This document shows positions 48,734 to 59,820 of a stretch of DNA of 64,000 nt, in pieces (the first letter of the stretch is position 1; every line of letters starts with the position of its first letter). The notes beneath the pieces were generated by a model. It had not been told where the DNA came from. It saw only the letters and a list, made by a program, of their open reading frames with translations, and searched no databases. This stretch comes from Alligator mississippiensis (lineage: Eukaryota > Chordata > Crocodylia > Alligatoridae), in the NCBI RefSeq assembly GCF_030867095.1, contig NC_081829.1:89737261-89801260 (forward strand), given 5' to 3'. The translations under genes and the position numbers were made by a program.

Positions 48734-50213
48734 GGGCTGTGTAAAGCTTCAGGTGCTGATTTGATTCGGAGGAGATTTGGCCTGATTTGGCAGCCGAATC
48801 TCCAAATCTGAATTGAATCAGGAGACCAATAAAAAGTTCCAAATTGATTCAAAGCTCTCCAAATCAATTGGGAGAGCTTTGGTGATTCGGGCAGTCCCTG
48901 CTTGCTGCCGCAGGGAGCTGGACCTGTACTCCGTGCTGATAAGTAGGGGGTGGAGGAGAGGTGAGGGGACCATAGGGACCCCCACCAGGTCCCATCCCCT
49001 GCCTGCTCCCCCAGCCCCTCTGAGCACCCCCTGAGCCTGCCCACTATCCCAGCCCCCCCATGGCTGCCCCGCCAACCCCAGCAGTAGCTTTGGGGCTTCT
49101 GGGGGCTTGTGGCAGAGCCCCCCACGCAGTGTGGGGCAGTGGGGGGCACTGGGGATTACCCCTCCACCTGGCAGGAGCCAGTGAGTGCAGGGCTTTTTTT
49201 TTTTTTTTAAGAGCCAGGAGCTGGGGCCGGGTGGGGCAGCCATTGACAGGGCTGTCAACGTAGACAAATGCAGGGTGCTGCACCTTGGGAGAAGGAATCG
49301 ACAGCATACATACAGGCTGGGGAGCTCCCCTCTTGAAAGCACAGAGGCAGAAAGGGATCTTGGAGTCAATATTGACTCCAAGATGAACATGAGCCGCCAA
49401 TGCCAGACCGCAGCCAGCAAGGCCAGCCATACCTTGTCATGCATCCAAAGGTGCATCTCAAGCTGGTCCAGAGAAGTGATACCCCCCCTCTATGCGACTT
49501 TGGTCAGGCCACAGTTGGAGTACTGCGTCCAGTTCTTGGCGCCACACTTCAAAAGAGATGTGGCCAGCCTGGAGAGGGTTCAGAGGAGGGCCACCTGCTT
49601 GGTGAGAGGGCAGCAGGACAGGCCCTACAAGGAGAGACTGAAGGACCTGAACCTGTTCAGCCTCAGCAAGAGGAGACTGAGGGGGGACCTGGTGGCTGCC
49701 TATAAGCTCATGAGGGGGGATCAACAGCAAATAGGCAGAGCCCTTTTCTCCCCAGCACCACCTGGGGTGACAAGGAACATTGATCATAAGCTGATGGAGA
49801 ATAGGTTTAGGTTAGAGATCAGAAGGCAATATTTTACAGTTAGGGTGGCCAAAATCTGGAACCAACTTCCCAGGGAAGTGGTCCTTGCCCCTACCTTGGG
49901 CAAATTCAAGAAGAGGTTGGACGATCACCTGTCTGGGGTCTTGTGAACCCAGCATTCATTCCTACCTGTGGCAGGGGGTCAAGCTAAATGATCTGTTCAG
50001 GTACCTCCTGACCCTAGCTACTATGAAACTATGAGAGTGGGTAGGGGATGGGGCCTGTCTGATTCAGAGATTTGGCCAATTTGGCAGCGACCGAATCTCC
50101 AAATCGGATTCGGCCGAATCAGTTTGGAACAGTGATTCAAATCACCGAATCGAGTCACTGTCCCCCGAACTGGCCAAATCTGAAGCGAATACTAGCCACT
50201 GCACACAGGCCTA
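48734..50213. mobile_element. hAT-like element interrupted by a CR1
   Basis: The left end is '(c)tagggctgtgtaaagcttc'. The right end, read inverted, is '(c)taggcctgtgtgcagtgg'. The outer 150-bp regions share the phrase 'gattcgg..gatttggcc' with 'cgaatctccaaatc' in both orientations, forming subterminal inverted repeats. Flanks are gtaacaac and gtaaccaa, 6 of 8 identical. Removing the CR1 at about 49240-50038 leaves an element of about 0.7 kb. The left interior is GC-rich and ends in a T15 run (49194-49208). Confidence 0.65.
49240..50038 (+). mobile_element. CR1 LINE, 5'-truncated, with open ORF2 C-terminus
   Basis: The reading frame stays open from the upstream flank to a TGA at 49944-49946. 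The part that belongs to CR1 begins about VNVDKCRVLHLGRRNRQ and ends KKRLDDHLSGVL. Landmarks typical of the region after the reverse-transcriptase core: ERDLGVNIDSKMNMSRQC, LVRPQLEYCVQFLAPHFKRD and RLRGDLVAAYKLMRG. About 90 bp of 3' UTR ends at 'actatgaaactatgag', the CR1 3' tail. The intact frame over more than 220 codons and low divergence suggest a younger insertion than the CR1 copies in intron 6. It lacks the endonuclease and reverse-transcriptase core, so it cannot mobilise itself. Confidence 0.9.
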
Positions 50214-50254
50214 GTAACCAATGCTTAGTGCATTTTGATGAGCAGTGGAAAATC

Positions 50255-50560
50255 CAGGTGTAATTCTCCTGAGGGGCTTTGAACACGCATCTTCTACTGC
50301 CCAAGAGAGTGTCCTAACCACCAGGCAATAGGCTACTGTAGGCAGGATAACGCTCCATCCCTCCTACTGAAATTGGGCAGTAGAGAGTGTAACATTCACT
50401 GGGCCAGAAAGAGAGCACAAGAGGGAGCCTTGACTTTGTAGCTTAGTGATCAGGGCGTCTCCCTAGGAAGCAGAGATGACCTGGATCCTGCTCCCAGGCA
50501 TGGCCCCTTATTTTATCTAATGACTGTTTCACGTGAAATGAAGGAGCCCACACCTCCTTA
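50255..50560. repeat. Old repeat with tRNA-like phrases in inverted arrangement
   Basis: On the minus strand near 50270-50340 and on the plus strand near 50440-50510 there are two related blocks of the kind 'cttagtgatcagggcgtctc' with 'gacctggatcctgctccc', which recall the A and B boxes of tRNA-derived repeats. They face each other, as in a palindromic MITE. No functional tRNA is implied. Confidence 0.35.
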
Positions 50561-50773
50561 TTCCTATTCTCATTGGTAAAAGCCTCAGTGATTTAGGAGC
50601 TTAAGTCATAATCACTTTTGCAAATAAGACTTCGATTCTTATGATATTTAGGCATGTTTGAAAATGTTACCCTGCTTACTATGGAGTAGGACCATCTTCC
50701 TCCCATTAGTCTTCTGAATGGTGCATTTTGAAAGTAATTTAAATGCCAGAGAAATGGAGAAGGAGTCAGCAGG

Positions 50774-51025
50774 CAGAGCTGGCCCGAGCAGGGTGTGAGG
50801 CCCAGGGCAAATCGGCCCATACGGGGCCCCACCCCCACTCTGATCCCATGCACCCTGGACCCGAAGAAGCTGCCACCATCATCGGCAGCAGCGGATTTGG
50901 CAGGGGTGCCGAGCGGCTGGACGTGAAGCCGTGGGCAGGGGCACAGAGTCGCCGCAGCCACTCCACCCAGCTCCGCGGGGCCCGGGGCGGTTACCTCGAT
51001 TCACACCCTCCTAGGGACAGTCCTG
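50774..51025. mobile_element. Non-autonomous hAT element, perfect 8-bp duplication
   Basis: A 252-bp element. The left end is 'cagagctggcccgagcaggg' and the right end, read inverted, is 'caggactgtccctaggaggg'. Both continue into 'tgtga' and GC-rich sequence. It is flanked on both sides by tcagcagg (50766-50773 and 51026-51033), an exact 8-bp target-site duplication, so the boundaries are secure. No coding capacity. Confidence 0.88.
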
Positions 51026-51667
51026 TCAGCAGGGCAGTACTAGGGGAAAGAAAACAAGTTACAAAGGTGACACTTAAAAATACATCAGTAAGGAGTTAAC
51101 ATTTACTGAGCTGTAACCAGCTCATGCAAGTGAGTCAGAAATAGAATTAACTCACTCTTGTATTGATTTAACAAACATTTTCTGGGCATCCTGCCTACAC
51201 CTCACAAGTTACTCCAAGAACAGAATTGCCTTCTATGCCAGCCTGATGTTGTTTGCATCCGTAGATCTCCTGGGCCTGTTTTATTTTCCTTATATGCTTG
51301 CAGTGGCATAGAGGTTGGATGCTACTGTTACTGAAATACTGAAATAGTCACATTTTTGGGGGGTTGCATTAACATTAATCCAGATGAGCAGACTGGATGG
51401 AAAATTGACTCTTTCAGGAGGCAGCTGAATGTAAGGGATGCTGCAAGGAGGTGGCAAGGAACATCCTTGGTAAACAGAAGGCAAAAAATACATTCCTCCT
51501 GCTAATCATGACATTGCTATAGGAAAGCAGACTCAGTGTGCTGTGGGCAGGCTGATGCTGTAATCTGAATTTCTGATGAAGTCATGCTATAGCACTGCGG
51601 TTCACAGTTTGCTGTTAAAATGAAAACGGCCTTCCTTTTTTTTATTTGTTTTTATTTTTTTTTGCAG

Positions 51668-51771
51668 CGTGGATTTTGTGAAATGGTCTTCTCAAGGAAT
51701 GCTAAGGATGAGTCCAGATGCCATGAATGCCCTTTTCAAACCTACGATTGACCAGATTATTCAACATCTTA
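51668..51771 (+). CDS. HSPA12A: HSPA12A coding exon 11
   Basis: Completes the asparagine split with exon 10, then [34 protein letters not shown] and one base of the next codon, about residues 429-464. [12 protein letters not shown] corresponds to the helix before the adenosine-binding motif (HSP70 'TLEPVEKALRDA'). The donor is GTACGT. The acceptor is preceded by a long T-rich tract. Confidence 0.96.
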
Positions 51772-53166
51772 GTACGTATAAAGCTGCAATTGTTTCTTGA
51801 TTGGGTTGAGGCTGTGGCCTGAATTATTCAAATACCCACCTAAAAAGCTACCTGCCTGCAATGAATAAAGGTAGCCTAATAAGGGGAGTTAGGCTTAATA
51901 GGGTGGTGAGTCCCACCTAGTATGCCACAAATGGTGGCAAGGAATTCAGTTTCTGAAGATGCCTGGGAAGGGTTGCTTGAAGTCAGGTAACATCTTTAAT
52001 CGATACTTTTTTAGCTGTTCTGTAGCTGTGGACATGTCTACAAGTTCATTAATGTGCCTTAGATACTGCGTGTTTAGTTTAGTACTTCCGTAATAAAGTA
52101 ATAATTAAATGTGCAGTACCTAAAGTTACTGTACAGTAGCACCAGCACATTAACCTAATAACACTGTGCACTAGGCTATTAGCACGGTTTGTGCTGTGAC
52201 ACGCTACTGCTCAGTGTTATTAGGCTAATGCGCAGTAAGCATCCCATGTAGATGCGCCCAGTATTTATTATTCACTTGAGTTTTCAGAAATACAAAGCTT
52301 TAGAAGACTGAAATGCACTGATTACCCCAGATCCTGGGTTTTTTTGTTTTGGTTTTTTTTGGTTCAGAAAGAATACAAATTAATGGCAGGAAGATTAAAA
52401 AAGAATTACTTATTAGGACAGTGCAGGACTTTCAATGTATTCTTTATTGCTTTGCCCAGTATTTAAATTCTCAGTTGAATATGCTTGAACCCAGGGGGAT
52501 ATAATATATAAAGTCAGCATAAGAACATTTTTCTAACACTAAGCTCTGTCTAGGCTGTAAATTTGGAGCGTAGTATCCAATTTGATCATCCTATATGAAA
52601 AAATAGTTAATTTAGAAATAGCATAGCGTAAGGCAGCTAATACAAAGTAGTTTATGTGTGAGTAAAGGGGGAGAGAACTAAAATTATACAGTCTTGACAG
52701 GTAAGTGAGGCAACGTGACTGAAGTATTTAAACTAGCTGGGTGATGATAAAATTAGACTACATGAAATTCATAGCAAGGCCAGACCTGGGGACACCGTTT
52801 TCAGTTCAGAGGTAACATCTGTAAGGATTTAAGGAAGCCCTGTTTTTCAGCTGGAACACCTGTCATTTGAGATTCTGGGGTCAGGAATAGTAATATCATT
52901 TAAAATTGGGTGATTGTGTAGAATTCAATAAAAGAGGCTTTTATTGGGGATACCTGACTGCTATTTTGAGTGTCAGGAGAGCAGAAGATTTTACCTGCCT
53001 GTGAATTGTTTTGCGCAGGAATGCAAAGCCAGCTTTTGAATGCATATATGCCTTAAATATTTCTTTTGTTTTGAGTGATGTTCCCCATTCAGGGACATAT
53101 TCCCCATTTGGGGCAATCACGCATGACCGTCGAATGGTTCAGAACGGACTCTGTTTCTCTGTCTAG
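51772..53166 (+). other. HSPA12A: HSPA12A intron 11
   Basis: A 1.4-kb intron with acceptor CTGTCTAG. It holds a MITE-like element (52029-52261) and a 25-bp block (51851-51875) repeated exactly in the 3' UTR. The remaining sequence (52270-53160) shows nothing recognised. Confidence 0.88.
52029..52261. mobile_element. MITE-like element, 'catgtctaca' type
   Basis: The left end 'ggacatgtctacaagttcat' and the right end, read inverted, 'gggcgcatctacatgggatg' are imperfect inverted termini about 230 bp apart. The interior repeats 'cagtgttattaggctaatg' and its inverse 'cattaacctaataacactg'. It resembles the element at 36185-36640. Superfamily undetermined. Confidence 0.55.
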
Positions 53167-53801
53167 GCAATGTGTTTGAAAAGCCAGAAGTGACCAGTGT
53201 CAAGTTTCTGTTCCTGGTGGGGGGATTTGCAGAGTCCCCCTTGCTTCAACAAGCTATCCAAGCGGCTTTCGGTTCAAAGTGCCGCGTCATCATTCCTCAG
53301 GATGTAGGGCTCACTATCCTCAAGGGAGCGGTCCTCTTTGGCCTAGACCCTGCCGTCATCAAAGTGCGCCGTTCCCCTCTGACTTATGGAGTTGGCGTTC
53401 TGAACCGGTTTGTGGAAGGAAAGCACCCGCCGGAGAAGCTGCTGGTTAAAGACGGCACACGCTGGTGCACTGACGTCTTTGACAAATTTATCTCCGCTGA
53501 CCAATCTGTCGCTCTTGGAGAAACTGTGACCCGCAGTTACACGCCTGCCAAACCTTCCCAGCTGGTAATAGTGATCAATATCTACAGCTCTGAACAAGAT
53601 AACGTTAGTTTCATCAGTGAATCGGGAGTCAAAAAGTGCGGCACGCTTCGTCTGGATCTCACAGGAACTGATATTTCTGTGCCAAGTCGGAGGGAGATCA
53701 AAACGCTAATGCAGTTTGGGGACACTGAGATCAAAGCCATGGCCATTGATGTTGCCACCTCTAAAAGTGTCAAAGTTGGTATTGATTTCTTAAATTACTA
53801 A
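53167..53801 (+). CDS. HSPA12A: HSPA12A terminal coding exon 12 (adenosine motif and C-terminus)
   Basis: Joins exon 11 as ..[15 protein letters not shown] and runs to TAA at 53799-53801, 210 residues plus stop, about residues 464-674. [18 protein letters not shown] is the adenosine motif that closes the nucleotide site. [15 protein letters not shown] follows, like 'AVAYGAAVQAAIL' in HSP70. The rest ([20 protein letters not shown] to [10 protein letters not shown]) is the HSPA12-specific C-terminal region in place of a classical substrate-binding domain. There is no EEVD tail. It is close to full human length (675), with one residue fewer in the [12 protein letters not shown] stretch. The methionine at 53172 is internal, not a start. 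Confidence 0.97.
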
Positions 53802-54279
53802 CCATCCTCTTTCATACCCCGCAGCCAATCTGTGACACTATTATTTCAGTATTCCATTTTTTGACTTTCATATATAACACTTGAATTTCAGCAGGCTGAG
53901 AACAGCCAAGAGGTAGGGATATATCAGCGGGGTTTTTTTGTTTTGGTGGGTTTTTTGCCCTTGAATGAGCTAAAATGGGTTTTGAAAGGCTCCCAAGTGA
54001 TTTACAAACACATATCCTCTTGGATGTAAATGTTCCTAAATCACGAGAGTGCACTTAAAATCCTGTCCTAATTAAATAGTATGAGCTATCAGGTGCTAAA
54101 GGATTAAACTGAATATTCCAAACTGATTACCAGGGTTGTTATGGAGATTAATTATCTGAAGAGTGCAGTCTTAACAATGAAACAAATTCTTAGCTTGCAG
54201 CAAGTATTTTCAGCCTGTAGGCCAAAGGTATGGTTCCTGAATCCATAGTTAAGCAGATGAAGAAAAGTGGGCAACTTTT

Positions 54280-54450
54280 AAAGGTACTGACTACCTGCAG
54301 TTCCCACTGACTTCATTGCAAATGATGGCAAGTGCTTGGCAGTTCTGAGAACTAGGTCTTTTTATTTTGGGTTCCCAATTATGGATTTAGGGGAGTCTAA
54401 CATGATGTAGTCAAGTTTGAAAATGTTGGCCTTTCAGAAGGCCAACTACT
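54280..54450. repeat. Old dispersed repeat inside 3' UTR
   Basis: 'gcagttcccactgacttcat', 'gcttggcagttctgagaact', 'tatggatttaggggagtcta' and 'gtttgaaaatgttggcc' follow the order of a common old sauropsid repeat that also occurs in introns here. Diverged, so probably an old passenger of the UTR. Confidence 0.5.
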
Positions 54451-55605
54451 GTTTGTCCAGGCTCCGAATTTCCTATTTCTCTGATAACAATGGAACTTGC
54501 CATTTCAGGGTCTTTCTATTTATGTTTATTAGAGCAATCTGAAGGCTGACTGCATTTCCTTTTATAGTTAATGTCCTATTGATTTTTTTTGGAAGCGTGC
54601 TCAGTTGCGGACTTTTGTGGAAGATTATGTGAGCGAAAAGGAGGACAGTTTTCTAAGCTCAAAATTGTTACTTTAAAATTATTAACACAAGCTTTTGTTG
54701 AAGAAAATCTATTTAGAGGGTGTGCTGAACAAAATGATGAGGGAGACAGGGGACCAAGACCCCAAGGCAGCAATGGGCATCGGCCAGATACTACTCGTAG
54801 TCTGATCAGGGTCTCGCATCTCTAATGCAAGTGAAGTACGGTACTAGCTCTGGTGTCACTTTGCTTTCCACGTTGCATGTTTTCCTGAGAGCGCTACCAC
54901 ATTTGCACACTGGGAGCACCAACTCCAGGGAGATTGGTCACTTCTGCAGTTCTTCATCTGTACCAGCAATGAACTAGGAATTTCAGATTGAAATCCAAGT
55001 TTAAGAGTTTGGACAAGTCTGTAGTATTGGGTGAAAACTGCGGACTGTTTAGCATTTTGTTCTTTAAACAAGGCTGCCATTTCACCTGCTGGAATTCATT
55101 ATACTTTCCAGACATTGAAAGAGTAATTTTTTCACCAACCCCTCTTCTTTTAACCCAGCAGGGGTTAATACTATATAAACCGTTGTTGCAATTGTTTGAG
55201 AATGGAACCTTTCTCAGTCACTTCAATAATCCTGCACCACTTACCTGAGCACATTGAACTTCCCTGGAAGTTTTGCCTGAGTAAGAAGTGCTGGATTGGA
55301 TCCATGGATTTTGCCCTTGAATTCTTTGCAACTCTTGCAGAATTCCCTAAGTACGATGTGAAAAAACCATTGTACTGAATTAAATATAAAAAAGGGACTG
55401 GAGAATGCTAGTCACATTACCTGGCTGGATATTTCTTATATAATTACAAAGTGTGCTTGCTAGCATTCTGTTTCCTGCTGCCTGCTACGCTTAAAAAGCT
55501 AAATATTAGATTTTGTGCGTGTGTGTGTGCGTGTGTGTTGCCTTCCACGGTTTACAAACAAGAGAAACTTTAAGATGAGTTATGAACAATATAATTTTAT
55601 GTATA

Positions 55606-55625
55606 TACAATATTTAAATATTGTA
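55606..55625 (+). promoter_or_regulatory. 20-bp palindrome next to a Pumilio-like site in 3' UTR
   Basis: The block 'tacaatatttaaatattgta' reads the same on both strands and overlaps TGTATATA (55600-55607). It could form a small AU hairpin or be a composite RNA-binding site. Function is inferred only from motif resemblance. Confidence 0.3.
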
Positions 55626-57401
55626 CAGACTCTTTCTTTCTACAGTGCTATTTTCTTGTATAAAAATGCTCTTTGCCTCTGTTGATTTCATTCAGCTGTT
55701 AATTTTAAATAACATAGTTTCTCAATCACCTTCCGTAATTATAGGCTTTTAAAGATGGCAAGATATGAAATGTAAAAGGCTGATCTTATAATAATGGGAA
55801 AGAAATGCTGGTGTGTCAGAGTACAGCATTCGTTCTGCAATGCGAGTCATACCAGTTGAGCGTACGGTACAGACCCGCTAGTCTGTTCCTGGGATTTTTG
55901 TTTCCTTTTTTCATAATTTCATTTTGAACAGTTCATCATAATAATGGGTGAATTCTCCTGTAAAATATGTGAACATAGAGCACTTTTGCTCTGGGCATTT
56001 AGATGTTTTGATGGGTCCTTCCACGGCCTTCCCCTCCGTAAGTAGGTAACACTCATGTCCAAGTGAGTTCATGCTAGCTGAGGAATTGACCCCAAGACTT
56101 TCGAATAGTGCCAAAATACAACTTTACAAAAAGAAAAGCAGGTTTTACTTGCTTGGCATCCTGCATTAATCTACGTGGGTCTGATGCTCCATGGACTTGT
56201 ACCCTGAGCAGCTCCTCTGAGGTTAAAGATTTTATGTGGCCTTTCAGTGCTGAATTTAGCCTCATGGCTTCTTCTGCTATATGCATGTGACACCCACTCA
56301 GTGGAGTGCCACAGGATTGAAATTTGGCCCAGTATTTAAGTGTAATGTTTTTTCAGCCTGCCTGCAATGAATAAAGGTAGCTTGTGTATCATCAGAAGTA
56401 TAGCACAGGACTGGCAGTGATTCTTAGCAATTTTTATACTCACCTTTTAAAAGTCAGACTTGTGCTCAGGTTTTTGTTGCTTAATGGACTCCAGTGTAGT
56501 TGCTATAAAATGAGATTTTGTAGTTTTTCATTCACTATCCTCTTTCAGTCTGAAAGGAGCACTGTTAAACTTATTTTTGCAGCTGTGGGGACTGCAGAGG
56601 AAACTGCCACCCACTCCTTATATTTTCCCTCTTCCCCCCCCAAAACAAAAAGATAGAAAATCTATTTTATCTTTTTAACAGGAACTCTTAGAAGACTGTT
56701 ACACAATGTGCCGTAGTTTATAGGCCTTTGAAACAACGTAAAGCTAAGTGGCACGTAGATGTCTACTTGGACACCACAAGTTGAACCATTTGTTAGGATG
56801 GTAAAATTAGTATTAAATTTAATGGGAAGCAGATGTTTCTAGAATAGATATTCAGGTGTATTCTGTAGGATATTCCCTCAGACGTGTTTATCAATAGGAA
56901 TTTCAGATGATATTGTACAGGGACAAACCCTGCAGCAGTCCTTAGGTAAAAGTTCTTCAACTTCAAGGGAGCTTTGCCTGAGTAAGAATTTGCAGGTTTG
57001 GTCCAAAGTAGCGTAGTTCTAGTTAGCAGCTAGTGGAGGTTGAAGCTGGTAAATGTGCAATGATGGCTAGGACAGCAAACACTGGTATTCTCATACCAAT
57101 TTTTATATACAGGAGATTTAATGCATTATTATGAGAGCCTAGTTACATAATGCAGAGATTTAATAGCTGAGATATGCTGCATATTTATACTACCAAGTGG
57201 CTTGAGCGGATGAATAGTATAAAAGTTGTTGGGCATAATGTCACAATACTCACCTGCTTGGAATATTCCTAAACTATATTATAAAACCATTGTGGTCTTG
57301 TTCACCTCTGTGCAAGAGCAACTCAAATTTCACTGGCCCTTGGAGCAGTTCACAACTTGTCAGGATTGTATCTGAATACTCTTGTGTCTTCAAAGATGTC
57401 A

Positions 57402-57407
57402 AATAAA
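57402..57407 (+). terminator. HSPA12A: Likely HSPA12A poly(A) signal
   Basis: AATAAA in 'gtcaaataaaatacaatac', followed 25-55 bp later by T/G-rich 'acgtgttacagtgttttatt', a plausible downstream element. It gives a 3' UTR near the mammalian length. An upstream hexamer at 56370 and a downstream one at 60940 are alternatives. Confidence 0.55.
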
Positions 57408-57531
57408 ATACAATACAGCTCTGGATTACGTGTTACAGTGTTTTATTATTACAGTTCATGGGGGCTTTTTACATGGACTTAGTCCTAAAAATGCTCAGGC
57501 TGCCTTTTTTTATAATGTGCTTTTTAACATA

Positions 57532-57533
<2 letters not shown>

Positions 57534-57590
<57 letters not shown>
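57534..57590. repeat. (TA)n microsatellite, 57 bp
   Basis: Uninterrupted AT/TA dinucleotides about 130 bp past the likely HSPA12A poly(A) signal. Likely length-polymorphic and prone to cruciform formation. Confidence 0.97.
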
Positions 57591-57592
<2 letters not shown>

Positions 57593-59379
57593 AATGCACT
57601 ACTTCTGCTCTTGATTATTTCTTAATATATGTATTAGAGCAAAGGCAGCCAAGCTACATATGCTGTAGATTATTAGGAGGCCTGCATGGACTGCTTCACT
57701 CCTAAGTATATTACTGAGGCTAAAATTGCTTTCAGATACTGTCGTTGCCAAAAAATTGGATTATGTTATTTTATATACAGCAAAGATACTATGAACAGTG
57801 TGAGAGAGCTGGGAAATCATTGGCAATGCAATTGAAGGAGCAACAGGTAGGCATCGTAGGGCATTAATTAAAAATCCTCAAGATACTAATTTGAGGTTGC
57901 CTCAAACCTCAGAATCCGTATCAGGATTATAAAGAGCTCCACATTCAGTGGCTTCATGTATGTATTTATACTTGTACCCAAGTTCAGGGGCCAGAGGGTT
58001 TGTTTTGACCGTCGTTGTGTCCTTTTACAAATCTGTTTCAGTCACTGATCTTAAATTCAAGCATCCTGAATTTTAAGTCTGTTATTTAGCTGAGTCTTAT
58101 GACCCAACAATGTATTCAGAATACTATATTTCTGTGCACTGAACTGAGCTGCTTGCTGCCCCTGCAAAACAAATTGGGAATGTTAATGTTTACACGAGTT
58201 GCCAAATAGGAGTAAAAACATCCATAACCGAAGCAGAGAGCCAGGCTGAGATTGTGTTTCAGATCTAAGCTGCACCTGGATGTAATGAAGAAGGGAAGCT
58301 GCAGGTAACGCTGCAGCTTTCTCACTAAATGCCAGTCCTAGTGTGATCTCGATCCCGGGCACCTCTTATCTCTCAGCTTGCCCCATCATACCCATGCCTC
58401 CTAATCTTGAAGAGTGGGATGCAGCTTGCTTTCAGTACACCACGGAAAGCGAAGTGCAGATAGTAAGCCCTGTCTACAGAAGATAATTGGAGTCCAATGG
58501 CCCCCAATCTTCAACTCTAGTGAGGCACCACACCGGTCAGTAAAACAGATTAATATTAAATTGACCTGAAATAAGACATTTAGATTTTGTTCAACAAAAT
58601 GAATCATCTCAATATGAGTCAACCTAATGGAAAATTTAAACATTTTGACATGGAAAGCATGTCTTTTGTGCAACCTTAATTTTCTATTTGGGGAGGGGGG
58701 GAACATTTGGGTGAACACTTCGTGACGAATGGCAATAAGGATTTCTTTGGCTTGAATTTTACCTGAATGCAAGGAGTTTGACAATTGTCCTATTTTTTTT
58801 GTTTTATCCATTTTTTACCATTTCAGAACTTCACTGATTTAACTGGAAAACGCAAAAATGTTGTAAAATGTGGAGCCAAAAACATTTTTTGGCAATTATT
58901 ACATGATTCTGTCCCACCCCCCAGCGACAGAGGCCGGGTGGGGCCTGACATGGATTAGATAATGGAAATCTTGGCAGTACCTACACCTGGCCCTTCCATG
59001 GGATTACCTGGATTCAAACCAAAATGTAAATTTACATTCAAACTTCTGCCAAAGAAGCCGTCAAAGAATTTGGGCAAAATGTTGCCACAGGGAACCCTTA
59101 CCTTGTGAACGTCTCATTAAGGATGAAAATGAATAAATGTGTTTCACTCCCAGTGCTGCAGGCAGCACCTCTCATCAGTAAAGCTAGGCATCTTCCAGCT
59201 CTTGATGCTGCAGGCTGCATTTCCGCTCTCATTAGCACCATGGCTAATCCTGTACTTGTGCTGGGGCCGTTCAATGAAACAGCAGCGACTGTGGGATGTG
59301 TGTGCCCAGCAAAGCAGCAGCTGCCAGCTCAGTGTTAAAGATACCCCATCTGCTGGCAAAAACCCCCAGGCTACCCTAT

Positions 59380-59820
59380 GCCCTTCCTGCCTTGAAGTAA
59401 CATTGGGGAAACACCTAGGTCTTTCCCAAGCTGGTGGTTCAGTCATCGAGGCAGCCAACAGTGACCATCCTGCAGCTGGGGGAGACACACAGTCCCAGCC
59501 GCGGGTCACAATGGGGCTGAGGTCACAATGCCCGGGCCCCGCCGGGCAGCAACGCTGAACAGGGACTGACTTGCAGCAGCTTTGCTCCGCAGGGCACCCT
59601 GCCCTGCCAGAGCCCCCCGTGTCCCCTCCGGTGCCTGCAGCCCCCAGCACAGCTCCTCTGCGCTGCTTTTCACCCCTGCCTCCTGCCTGCTCAGGTGGTT
59701 CTCCGTTCTTGCGCCTCCTTTGGGTGAGTCCCAGGTTGAAACTCCAGGCTCCGCAGCCCAGGGGCCTTTCCAATTGTGGGGAGCAGGTGCCTCCTCATCC
59801 AAAAGGGAGGGTGGTTTAAT
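59380..59820. other. GC-richer intergenic block, possible regulatory region
   Basis: It stands out from AT-rich surroundings, with CpG-containing stretches ('cccgggccccgccgggcagc'). A 209-codon minus-strand frame crosses it (59144-59773), but the amino-acid composition follows base composition and no domain is seen. It could be a repeat or an SPMIP5 promoter-side element; 2.7 kb upstream of the first recognised SPMIP5 codon. Confidence 0.3.

Larger units (their letters stand above)
47924..51667 (+). other. HSPA12A: HSPA12A intron 10
   Basis: A 3.7-kb intron. It holds an old repeat (48305-48600), a hAT-like element with a nested CR1 (48734-50213), an old repeat with tRNA-like phrases (50255-50560) and a small hAT element (50774-51025). 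It ends in a long T-rich tract and TTTGCAG. The stretch 51040-51630 shows nothing recognised. Confidence 0.85.
53802..57425 (+). other. HSPA12A: HSPA12A 3' UTR
   Basis: Non-coding sequence from the stop codon to a likely cleavage site after AATAAA at 57402-57407. The length of about 3.6 kb fits the long 3' UTR of mammalian HSPA12A. Contents: old dispersed repeat (54280-54450); two copies of a 'ttgcctgagtaagaa' block (near 55275 and 56976); a GT-rich run (55517-55539); an AT-rich region with TGTATATA, a Pumilio-type site (55600-55607), overlapping a 20-bp palindrome (55606-55625); an internal AATAAA (56370-56375). The 3' boundary is inferred. Confidence 0.75.

Noticed and set aside
50270..50510. 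tRNA gene
   Set aside because: A/B-box-like phrases are present, but no cloverleaf or acceptor stem can be formed; it is better read as an old repeat.
53172..53801. Separate gene starting at the methionine at 53172
   Set aside because: It is the internal part of HSPA12A exon 12, joined in frame to the exon at 51668.
57534..57590. Short protein ending in an Ile-Tyr repeat
   Set aside because: It is translation of the (TA)n microsatellite.
59144..59773. 209-codon minus-strand open frame
   Set aside because: Composition-driven, with no domain and no promoter or splice signals tied to it.
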